Source of the DNA: Lepisosteus oculatus
Lineage: Eukaryota > Chordata > Actinopteri > Semionotiformes > Lepisosteidae
NCBI RefSeq assembly: GCF_040954835.1
Contig: NC_090697.1
Span: forward strand, 16,050,001 to 16,114,000
Direction: 5' to 3'
Length of the DNA: 64,000 nt
A program made the translations under genes and the position numbers. Within the stretch, counting starts at the first letter, position 1; every line of letters begins with the position of its first letter. Below, one piece after another: positions 49,506 through 58,465 of this stretch. The notes beneath the pieces were generated by a model. It was not told where the DNA came from. It was given only the letters and a program-made list of their open reading frames with translations, and searched no databases.

Positions 49506-49730
49506 ATGGGTCCTTTACAGAAGAGCGTGTATTGGCGGCTCAGTCTAATATTTGTTTTTACGGCATTTATGTTTTTTGTAGACGTTTTTACGGTACATCA
49601 TTTTTCTTGTGCAAGTTTAAGGGAGTCTGGAAATGTGAACTTTTTAGATGAGTCACCAGAGAAGAACTTCTCATACGACATATCCAACGAAAACAGGTCT
49701 CTCTCGATCGCGTTTGCAGAAAGTTTTAAC
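49506..49730 (+). CDS. SLC22 gene exon 1 (residues 1-75)
   Basis: Starts MGPLQKSVYW; TM1 about residues 9-30, then a short glycosylated loop with DVFTVHHFSC and sequons NFS and NRS. Ends in AAC before the donor GTGAGT; phase 0. No in-frame ATG lies upstream. Confidence 0.85.
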
Positions 49731-52700
49731 GTGAGTACCAATAAAAGAGGTGTGTTACACTTCTTCAAGTTGTTGTTAATGAAATCGCGGAGTACTCTTA
49801 AAAACATGGTCACAACTCGATAGATATTTGCTATAGAAACCTACTTAGGTAATGTAGGTTGAAGCCGATATTCTAGTTTCTTTCAAGAAACAGCTGCCTT
49901 AGATCAATTACGGTAGCTACTACAGTAGCTCTCATTTGTAACATTTATGTTCGATGGTATCTTAAAAAATGAACGCACAGACCAGCACCACTAAAGAAAG
50001 TTGACATGAATAACAACACGTCAATGCAAAACATCACCACATTTGGCAATTTTGTCAGATTTGCTGACGGAAGCTTTAAGACTGTTCAGCAAGAAAAACC
50101 GTGATCGTGAATGAGACATGTTTTTGAGCGTGCAAAAGCTCTTTAAGATTTATTGGCTGTGTGCACGTCTGTCTTTGGAGATCATTTATAGAACATGAAT
50201 AACATTTAAAGGTACTGAAAATAAAAACAAGCATGTAATGGTAAATCATGCTGTAAACAGAACTGTAAGTACTAAAAAAAGCCTATCCATATAATGTAAT
50301 CATAGAGTATATCATATTAAGTGACTATTAACTATTTTACTGTAAGTATAGAAAAATAATAAAATCGCTTTTTAGTGGAAGAGTCCAGGTTTTCTTTTTC
50401 CCTTTCAGTTTTTAAAATATGAAGCTTGCTATCTGTTTTGTACCGCAGAGTTCAGAATGTGGAGACAACAAACTTCGGGAGTACGGCCTAACAATGTATA
50501 TGAGTGGACTCCTGCTTGGTTCACTGTTTGGTGGTGCTCTCTCAGACAAGTAAGATTGCCTTTAAGAAACGTGATTTGGAGCTAAACAATGAAGTTAGGA
50601 ATTAATGTAATAAGAGGAGATAAAAATAATTTCAAATGAAATTTGGTTAACGGAAGAGAGGAAATGAATGTTGGCGATATTAGATGTGTAGTTTATGATT
50701 CTTCTCATCTGCATCACAAGTCACCAGGCCATAGTGAAATTCATGGCTGTATATGATTGTTTGGAAAATGGATTGAAGGAAGTGTAGAAGAGAACACAGT
50801 AAAAGACATTAAACTACTTCACTTCTAATGAAAACAGCTAATGAGTTAGGTGACAGCCTTCATGTGAGAACACAGTCCTTTTCCATTTTTTAAATTAAAT
50901 TATTCAGAACAGTTAATTACAGTTACTGCTAGAAAAGGACAATGTATTGTTTTTCAGTGTTTTGTTACATGCATTAAGATGGGAAAAGCAACTGCTGACC
51001 CAAAATAAAGGAATTTCAAGATTCTATATAGATGCATCTGCAAGTCATATTACTGCGAATAACAGGAATGGAGCTGTAAATTGTGCATTTTGTTATCCTC
51101 TGCAATTTTTCCCCTTCAGTAAAATCGCTAATGAGGACTGCATAACTTCATCTTTCAGACCTCCTGCTTGCTGAGCCTAATTGAAAATAACATCTTAGGT
51201 CAACTTTCATTCTCTTCAAACTTTTGTAAACTGCTTTTTAGCTATCTTTCTCAGATATTAAAGAGATCGTGGTTCTTCAGTGTGTCCTCATATTATATCA
51301 CCTACTTTAGTTCCAGAATGACTTTTGCTGCTTCTCTTTTGGACTTATTATAAAGCTTTTTTGTTCTTTTTTGCCATGTGGAGACCACAACTGTACTGTA
51401 TGTAATATTCCAAATGTGGTCTAATTAAAACATGGTAAGTGTGACAGGTTGAGACTGTTACAGTGACTATTACCGGGAATCCATTTTGGTGATTTCCTGT
51501 ATTTACTATATGTGTTCAGTGATTTAAAATCCCCCATTACTATAACACCGTCTTCAACACTACACATTCCTCATGGGGTTGTGGAGATGATATACCGTAG
51601 GCTTCTATGTTATCTTGGTGGTTGTATAATATACTGCTGTGGTCAGGGACTTCTCATTTTCAGTTTACCCAAATATCCTCAGTTAGTTTTCCCCTTCAGT
51701 AAAATCCCTAATGACTATGTAACTGACGGGTCAACCAGGGTCAACTTTCATTGTTTTTAATTTTTTTAAATATCTCTTCTTGGCTGTTGTAAATTATATT
51801 TAAAACGTTAAGCTCACAGATTATCATTTTGACGGCATGGTGGGGCAGTGGTTAACATTTCTATCTCGTGGTGCTGGGGCACTGGGTTCAGTTCTGGACA
51901 TGGGGTGCTATTAGTGTGGAGTTTGTATCCTGCTTGGGTTTCCTCTGGGTGCTCCAGTTTCCTTCCACAGTCCAAAGACAAACTGGCAGGTAAATTTGCT
52001 TCTGGGGAAAATAAGTCCTGGTGTGAATGTGTATGTGTTTGTGCCTGTGTGTGCGCAGTGATTGACTGGTGTCCCATCCAGGATGTACCCTGCTTCGTGC
52101 CCGTTGCTTTCTGGGATAGCCTCTGGATCCCCCACAACCATCAGTTGGATGTAGTGTTTAGAAAATTGATGGATGGATGATAAGTTTGTTTGTTTTTTGT
52201 GAAAAGCAACAAATTGTTTTTGAAATTCTCCAGTGGTGCTTCAGATGCTTGTTTTGCAACTCAGAATACCAAATTAAACCTTCTACATTCTATTTTCACT
52301 ACTTTAAACATGACTTATTATTTTGTGCTGTTGAGTGTCTTTAGCTTTATTTCTTGCTTTTCATAGGGCTGTCTAACAATCTTTTTTTTAATAAAGATAT
52401 GGAAAGAAAGTCCTCCTTGTGGGATGCAGTACTATACAGGCAATCATAGCATTGATGCCTGCATTTATACCCAATGCCATTTTCCATCTAACTGCTCGTC
52501 TGATTGGTGGAATAATGTGCTGTGGTATAAACATCGCTTCCTTTAGTTTGGGTAAGACACTTTTCACTTTTTCTTGGAGGTAAGGCTCGCTTCACAAGAG
52601 CTGGAATTATGCACACCGATATTCTGGTGCATCTCTTTAGGCTGTAGATCGTGAACTTGCAGTTAGGAGAGTTTGAAAAAAAATGAAGGATGTGAGAATT

Positions 52701-55700
52701 GTATTGGAAGACCTTGGAGAATTTTCTTTGCTGTAGTACATGACATGATCAGTTAAGTCAGTATTATTCAGTCTATCGTACCATGTTTTTGCAAACAGGA
52801 GATATTTAATTTCTCAGTAAGGGTGAACCCTATGGTCCAGATATTGCAGTTTTGAGTCGGCACTGTGTCATGGATTGAGTATGGTTGTTCCCAGACAGCA
52901 GCTCAATTGGCGAGACCCATCAGGGTTGTATAAGCTGAATTTGATCTAGGTGTCCCTGGTTTGCACTTGTCTGGTGCTGCCAGTGTGAAACTACAGTGAT
53001 GTCAGGGAGAGCTGGTGCCTCCTCCTAGCTCTGCTGTCTGGGATGAGCTGCTTAATTGCGTGCCTTTGGAAGGAATGGAACGTGTCTGTGTGCTTCTGTG
53101 CTGGTATGAAATACGATTATGTGTGGAATTGCAGATTGAGGGGAGTACTGTATAAACAATAAATAACCAATTATTAATTCCAATTTACAGAAAGAAAAAA
53201 TACATTCTGTGCAACATTATTAAAATCATTAGTTAATTTAAAAAAAAAAATAATTCAGTTATTTAAGACAGCTTCATGCCATACAGTGTTTAATTTGACT
53301 GTTCTTCTGAAGTAATGTTCATAATGGCACATAGCTTCAGAACTCTATGACCATTTTCTCTCTGTTTCCTCAGGAGTTGAGTGGAGCTTGCCCAGATACC
53401 ACGTATGGCCCCCCGCCTTGCTTTCCTTTTCCTTCAGCATTGGGATGATGTTTCTGGCTCTGATTGCATATCTTGCATCAAACTGGCAACAGTTTTATTT
53501 AGCCATTGCAGTTCCACAGCTTCTTTGTATCCCTCTTTACTTGTAAGAAATACATACGGTATCTGCTCCTTTTGCATTTTAATACTTCTAGCCTTTTTCT
53601 TCCGGTGTTGATTCAACATTTTTTGTTTTTTGGTAGCTGTATTCCAGAGTCACCGAGGTGGCTACTGATGAAGAAAAGGTTCAGTACGCTAGAAGAGTAC
53701 AGACATGAAAGCAGAAAGGACCAGGAAAATCTGGATCTAGTAAGGACTTGCTCAGTTTTCATTTTGTGCTTGGAATGCAATATTACACTTCTTTGCACAG
53801 AGATTATGGGAGTCAGAAACAGCAAGCAGCACAGTGACTTTGTTGAAGCAGCCTTCGGCAAACAAACTCTTAACACTGGCATTCAAGAAAAAGCTGAACT
53901 GAATGAACGAAACTGTATACATTTGATGGCCCAAATAATCTATCCTTGTTTATAACCTTTTTAATTACTTGTAATCAAGAAAAGTATCATTCAGCTCTTT
54001 ACTTATTACTTGTGGAAGTTAACAAATATTTATTTTAATTGCCTGTCTAAATTCAGAATAGAAAATGCCATGAATGCCAGCGGCTATATTACCCTGCAAC
54101 TCACAACTGGCAGCCCACTAAAGCTAAGCAGGTGTGAGCTTGGCCAGTACCTAGATAGATGGGAGACCTCCTGGGAAAGTTAAGGTTGCTGCTGGAAGTG
54201 GTGTTAGTGGGATCAGTAGGAAGGGCTCACCCTGTGGTCTTTGTGGATCCTAATGTCCCAGTATAGTGATGGGGACACTGTACTGTGGAGTGTCCAGAAA
54301 GGTGCTATATAATTAAAAGGAATTATTATTACCCCTGCAGTTGATCATTTTAAATGTGGGGATGCAGTTTGACAATACATATCATATACATATCTTTAAC
54401 TTAATTTCAGTGTGAAAGAAAGATGATATAGAGATACATTTTTATTTAATATTGATGTAATGTGGCAATGCATGTATGAATATGCATTATAAGTACTGAC
54501 ATTTAGTGTTTATTCTAGTTAATAAACTGTTAGTTACTCTATATTTTACCTGTTACTCATAGATTTTGGAGACTGTTGGAATGAAAACCCAGCAACCCAT
54601 TGAACAAAATAATGCAAGTGAAAGAATTTCTGATTTTCAGCACTTCAAATCGCAAACTATAGTCCAGCGTCTTTGTATCATGAGTTTTATAAGGTAAGTG
54701 GTATCTGGGATTACAAATTACAAATTCTGTTGACCAATATGAAACCTTATTTCAAAGCTGGTTAACTAATTAATGTAAAAAGAAAACTGGGATCTTGCAA
54801 GTGGCTCAGCTGATAAGGACACTAGCCCACGTGCAGGGTGAACTCTGTGATTATGGGTTTGAGTCTGGGCCATGTCACTAGCTGACTGTGACTGGTCAGT
54901 GGTAACTGAAGTGGCAACACATAGTGGGATGAGCACCACCAAGGAGTGTAGTAACAATTAATTCAGTATTCACAACTTGTCAGTGTTTTTCAGTCCCCAT
55001 GGATCTCTGCGCTTGACAGGATGTTACTATTTTTTTCAGTTTGTCTTCTGCCCTTACATACTATGGAATATGTTTCAACGTGGGAAATTTTGGTGTGAAT
55101 ATCTATCTCGCCCAGTTTTTCTCAGGACTGACTGAAATGCCGACTTTGCTGGTACCTTTACTGTTGGTAAGATTTGGTCGTAGAACATTCACCATGATTT
55201 CCCTGTTGATGAGTGGATCGGGCTGCTTGCTGTCCCTCCTGGTTTCCAAGTTGTGTGGTGAGCAATCCTAAATATAACTTTGTATTATGAGATTATTCTT
55301 GTTTCAATACACTGAAACTGTTCATGTTGAATAACGACTATAATAGTTATAGTTGTAGTTGACATCGAGACTTTATTTTAAAAAATTATAATCGTTTGTT
55401 TTTCCCTATCTTTTCTTTAGACATGCCTTCACTTGTAATGGCATTAGCTTTAATTGGGAAATTATGTATGCAGACTACAGTATTTGTGTCCCTGCTCTAT
55501 GGAATAGAACTGTTTCCTACAGTTATAAGGTAAATAATTGGCTTTTTCTTACATGTTTCTTTGGTTTCACAAATATTAGGGAGAACATCACTATATCATG
55601 CCTATGAATTGAATATACTGGAATGAAAAACAATAAACTGAGAGCAACTTATCCTCTTGAGGTTGTTTAGTGCCTATATATTTAATTATTAAATAAATAT

Positions 55701-57650
55701 ATTGATATTTTCTATTGTTATGACTGGGGGTAGAAATGTTGCTAAACTTTTACAGTATGTTTCCCAACTGCATCACTTTATCACTTAGAACACATTGTAT
55801 TGTTTGCTGTATTTACAGTACCTAGATGGGCAAGACACAGATGTGTGACACAGTGTGCTCCTAATGATTTACTTAAGTTAATTAACTTCACTATACATCA
55901 TTCAGACCACCATATTAAAGAACATTCACCAGTGATGTATATTTCTAGGGAGGTCAATGAACCCATTTCCAGTGGAATGGACCACTGCATAAATGCAGTG
56001 AAGACTGAGACAAAAAGAAGACGAGAGAGAGAGATGGGGGGAACATTCATCATCTGTCATCTCTCTCTTCGTCCTGTCTGAGGTGTTCGGTGTTGTATTT
56101 GGATTACAGGGGCAGAATTCTTGATTTTTGGTCCTGACTTATTACTGTTTCATCAGACCTGTACTGGAGCTGTAAAAATAATGCTAGTTATGAAGAATAG
56201 CTTGTTATTTCCTGCCTGCTGTTTGTAACACACAAAGGCATTTGGACTATGGAAAACAATTGTTATTCTGGTATAGTACTGCACTATTGAACATAAGAAT
56301 AGTATAAAATACATTTGTATTGCATAACCTCGAGTAAACCTGGTCCTCAGAGAATTTTCCCCAGGTGGTGGCTAGACATATCCCTCAGGAGAACCAACCA
56401 TTCTTCTCCTTTCAATCATCTGGTCTACCCAGCCGTGTCAAACCAATTCCGTCTAACCTTTGCAACTGAGAGACTGATGTTAACCTTTTACTAGAAGTCC
56501 TCAACGCATAGGAACTAAGAGTCTGGCTCACTCAGAGTGACTGATGTTGACTGAGGAACAGTCATCTATGAACCTTCTTCACCCTGTTTAAAGAGATCAT
56601 TAATCAGCAACAGCTGCAGCAGCATGTTCCCACATGAAAACCTTAGCTGCTATTCACATACTGCGCCAATGTCTTTAAATCACCCTTAAACCATGACCTT
56701 AATGATTTACAGTCTTCTTCCTAGTTGTTAAAATTGATAAAAGGCCTTAAAATGACAGCTGCTCTATTGAAGTAGCTCTGTACCAGATGTTCAGACTTGA
56801 TTGAAGGAAAAGGATATCCCTCACTGAGGTCACTGCAAGTCTGCCAGTCCCTGTGAACTGGCAGGGTTTGCTGCCAATCGATCCCAGCCAATGCGTGAAC
56901 ACTCCATGTTTTACTACGTTTCTTTTGTGGGAGCGTTGTGTAAAAGTGACATTGTAATGAATTGGAATCAAAATGATACTGTTTTTTTTACCAGTCCTTT
57001 TTGGTTGACTAAAACTGATTAAATTCACAAATCCAAGAGCCCAGGCTTTTGGATTCCATATACAAATGGTCTTCTCTGTAGTTTCAGGTTACCATATCAA
57101 TGTAAAACTCACAGGATCATTGATATGTTTGAATGTATCTTTCTCACTCCTTTTCAACCCATCTTGGCAGTGAAAGGTCGTTAATGAGAAAGATTGTGAA
57201 GGTTGCTGTCTTGCACCCTTTGCTTGCTGGGATGGGCTCTAGTTCCCCACTGTCCTCTATTGGCTAAAGCAGTTAGAAAATAGATGGATGGAAAAGTTAA
57301 TATAAGCACTGCCTTTGCGTACCAGTATTAGTAATCTGCACATTACAGACTCACTTTGCTGCAGTGGTTTGTATTCACTCAAATGCCTTCTGATATTAAA
57401 TTTTTTTTTTCTCCACAGGCAGAAATGTGTAGGCTTTGTGAACCTGTGGTATCGGATTGGGTGCATTTTAAATGCGGTCTTGTCCCCAAAAGATGGAATT
57501 TCTCTTGAGGCGATGATTTGTTACGGTAGTGGCCCGATACTTGGAGCAGGCCTATGTCTCCTGCTGCCTGAGACGAGCGGAATATCTCTACCAGACACCG
57601 TTCAAGACTGCAAGAAGCAGCCAGTTCCATCCCTTTTTTCTAAAAGGTAA
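49506..57650 (+). CDS. SLC22-family organic ion transporter, nine coding exons, 480 residues
   Basis: Joining nine exons (49506-49730, 50449-50549, 52397-52551, 53374-53542, 53637-53739, 54563-54693, 55040-55257, 55421-55529, 57419-57650) gives 1,443 nt with all junctions GT-AG and phases 0,2,1,2,0,2,1,2. It is a major-facilitator protein of the SLC22 (organic cation/anion/zwitterion) family: TM1 about 9-30, motif A GGALSDKYGKK (103-113), IPESPRWLLMKKR (219-231), RFGRR (339-343), GIELFPTVIR (395-404) and LPETSGISLPDTV (453-465). It should be a plasma-membrane transporter; the substrate cannot be told. Two N-glycosylation sequons (NFS, NRS) fall in the first extracellular loop. That loop is about 55 residues, against roughly 100 in typical members, and the usual N-terminal cytoplasmic segment is almost absent, so the protein is shorter than the usual 540-560. 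The start ATG has G at -3 and +4. Subfamily not determined. Confidence 0.9.
50449..50549 (+). CDS. SLC22 gene exon 2 (residues 76-109)
   Basis: Acceptor CCGCAG, donor GTAAGA. Encodes SSECGDNKLREYGLTMYMSG, then TM2 and the start of motif A (GGALSDK). Confidence 0.88.
51107..51760. repeat. Direct repeat and CR1-like LINE remnant in SLC22 intron 2
   Basis: TTCCCCTTCAGTAAAATCGC ... GGTCAACTTTCATTCTCTTC (51108-51220) recurs, shortened, at 51686-51760 (TTCCCCTTCAGTAAAATCCC, GGTCAACTTTCATTG). Between them, GCCATGTGGAGACCACAACT and ATTCCAAATGTGGTCTAATT (51371-51425) resemble reverse-strand CR1/L3 3' sequence. Confidence 0.45.
51830..52185 (+). repeat. tRNA-headed SINE (GGCAGCACAGTGG family) in SLC22 intron 2
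   Basis: GGCATGGTGGGGCAGTGG, AACATTTCTATCTCGTGGTG, CTGGGTTCAGTTCTGG (B box, diverged), CTCTGGGTGCTCCAGTTTCC, CAGTCCAAAGACAAACTGGC, CATCCAGGATGTACCCTGC and the terminal TAGAAAATTGATGGATGG. Complete, in the sense orientation, about 210 bp before exon 3. Confidence 0.85.
52397..52551 (+). CDS. SLC22 gene exon 3 (residues 109-161)
   Basis: Acceptor ATAAAG, donor GTAAGA. Encodes YGKKVLLVGCSTIQAIIALM and IPNAIFHLTARLIGGIMCCG (TM3 and TM4). Confidence 0.9.
52800..53130. repeat. Unassigned GC-richer segment in SLC22 intron 3, possible SINE
   Basis: Contains CCCAGACAGCAGCTCAATTG, GGTGTCCCTGGTTTGCACTT and GGAGAGCTGGTGCCTCC. It is distinctly less AT-rich than its flanks and reads like an interspersed repeat, but has no second copy here. 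Confidence 0.25.
53374..53542 (+). CDS. SLC22 gene exon 4 (residues 161-217)
   Basis: Acceptor CCTCAG, donor GTAAGA. Encodes VEWSLPRYHVWPPALLSFSF and the TM5-TM6 hairpin ending PQLLCIPLYF. Confidence 0.9.
53637..53739 (+). CDS. SLC22 gene exon 5 (residues 217-251)
   Basis: Acceptor GGTAG, donor GTAAGG. Encodes the diagnostic CIPESPRWLLMKKR and the start of the central cytoplasmic loop. Confidence 0.92.
54073..54331 (+). repeat. 5S-derived SINE, short form (head plus tail), SLC22 intron 5
   Basis: Best 5S-like head in the window: AAGCTAAGCAGG (54121-54132, box A), GATGGGAGACC (54158-54168, intermediate element) and TCCTGGGAA (54169-54177, box C). It then runs GTTGCTGCTGGAAGTGGTG, GGGCTCACCCTGTGGTC and CCAGTATAGTGATGGGGACA, and jumps straight to the tail GTGTCCAGAAAGGTGCTATA. 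The body of about 310 bp seen in the long form is absent. A GATA duplication precedes the intermediate element. Confidence 0.88.
54563..54693 (+). CDS. SLC22 gene exon 6 (residues 252-295)
   Basis: Acceptor CATAG, donor GTAAGT. Encodes the polar remainder of the central loop (ILETVGMKTQQPIEQNNASE) and the lead into TM7. Confidence 0.85.
54785..54962 (+). repeat. tRNA-derived SINE (another family) in SLC22 intron 6
   Basis: The head has AAGTGGCTCAGCTGATAAGG (A box) and GGGTTTGAGTCTGGGCCATG (B box). The body is TAGCTGACTGTGACTGGTCA, GGCAACACATAGTGGGATGA, with an AT-rich end. Inserted in the sense orientation between exons 6 and 7. Confidence 0.7.
55040..55257 (+). CDS. SLC22 gene exon 7 (residues 295-368)
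   Basis: Acceptor TTTTTTCAG, donor GTGAGC. Encodes TM7-TM9 with LTYYGICFNVGNFGVNIYLA and the RFGRR motif between TM8 and TM9. Confidence 0.92.
55421..55529 (+). CDS. SLC22 gene exon 8 (residues 368-404)
   Basis: Acceptor TTCTTTAG, donor GTAAAT. Encodes TM10 and the family motif YGIELFPTVIR. Confidence 0.92.
55530..57205. other. SLC22 intron 8, otherwise featureless
   Basis: The largest SLC22 intron after intron 2. No coding exon recognised; the open stretch 55800-56081 has no domain. Confidence 0.45.
57207..57297 (+). repeat. tRNA-headed SINE, 3' end, SLC22 intron 8
   Basis: CTTGCTGGGATGGGCTCTAG, CCCCACTGTCCTCTATTGGC and AGCAGTTAGAAAATAGATGG match the last 90 bp of the GGCAGCACAGTGG family. 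Confidence 0.65.
57419..57650 (+). CDS. SLC22 gene exon 9 (residues 404-480, stop)
   Basis: Acceptor CTCCACAG. Encodes TM11-TM12 and the family motif LPETSGISLPDTV, ending SLFSKR-stop (TAA at 57648-57650). The stop lies within an AAAAGGTAAGG string that would also make a good donor, so an alternative longer C-terminus by splicing is possible. Confidence 0.85.
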
Positions 57651-57949
57651 GGATAACTTCGGATCAGGTTACGTTGTGTATATATCTTTAAAAATAGAAT
57701 TGTATTTTGTCCTTGTGGATGATGACTACATCTAGTGTAACTTTATTAATCCATCTACCAGCAGAAAAGTGCATGTTCCTGGCAAGGTTTGCAGTGGCCT
57801 GGAGCCTATCCAAGAACTACAGTAGGAAAAACAAGACGAGGGTGCAAAGCAAGACAACATCCTGGAAGATACACCGGTTCGTTTTCAGTGCTAGGTTATA
57901 AATATTTTGGGGAAAAGCAGGAGAAAGCAAAGTTTCCTGCCAGATAAGA

Positions 57950-58465
57950 TGGGGATACCAGTATTAAGAAGGCTTCACAGACAAAACGTTGACACAGACA
58001 AATGTCAAATTAAATGTGATTCAATAATGCTTGGTAACAACTTTTGATCCCACCGACTCAGTTTCGGGATACAACTACCGCGTGCTGCACTGCGCCACCC
58101 AGGCCCCAGAGAGTTTCTGGAAAAAAATTTCAGATAGGACTGCAATACCACCCATCCTAATCCTGACGTGTGCCCCCAAATTCAGGGCTGATCTTAAAAA
58201 TCATCTAAATAATGTGTGAATCCTAACCCTAAGCCTACCTGGGGTGTCAATTGAGCATTTCCGCGATCTGTATCTGAGCCTCGCTGAGCATTTGATTTTG
58301 ACATGTTCCCCGAAGCAAAAGGTATGAGTGGGAAACAATGAAGACCGTTGATCAATGCTGTTGCAATTAAATGAGATTAACGAATGCTTGGTGACAACTT
58401 TTGATGCAATCCCTAGTTTTGGGATACAATTACCGCGCTGTGCACTGCGCAACTCAGAGAGTTTA
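57950..58465. repeat. Diverged direct repeat, possibly Penelope-type terminal repeats
   Basis: A unit of about 100 bp at 58010-58115 (AATGCTTGGTAACAACTTTT, GGGATACAACTACCGCG, CTGCACTGCGCCAC, CAGAGAGTTT) recurs at 58372-58462 (AATGCTTGGTGACAACTTTT, GGGATACAATTACCGCG, TGTGCACTGCGCAAC, CAGAGAGTTT), spaced by about 357 bp. Just before the first unit is AAGAAGGCTTCACAGACAAA then ACGTTG, like the Penelope-type motif elsewhere in the window. The 250 bp between are not recognised. Confidence 0.6.

Noticed and set aside
52800..53130. Extra SLC22 exon in intron 3
   Set aside because: No open frame with acceptor and donor in phase, and exons 3 and 4 already join in frame.
54115..54200. 5S rRNA gene
   Set aside because: Only the internal-promoter part is conserved and it is joined to a SINE body or tail. 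There is no complete 120-nt 5S gene with a T-run terminator.
57640..57660. Exon 9 donor (GGTAAGG) implying a tenth exon
   Set aside because: The in-frame TAA lies in the same string and the family motif LPET..LPDT already precedes it. No downstream coding segment matching an SLC22 C-terminus was seen. Kept only as a possibility.
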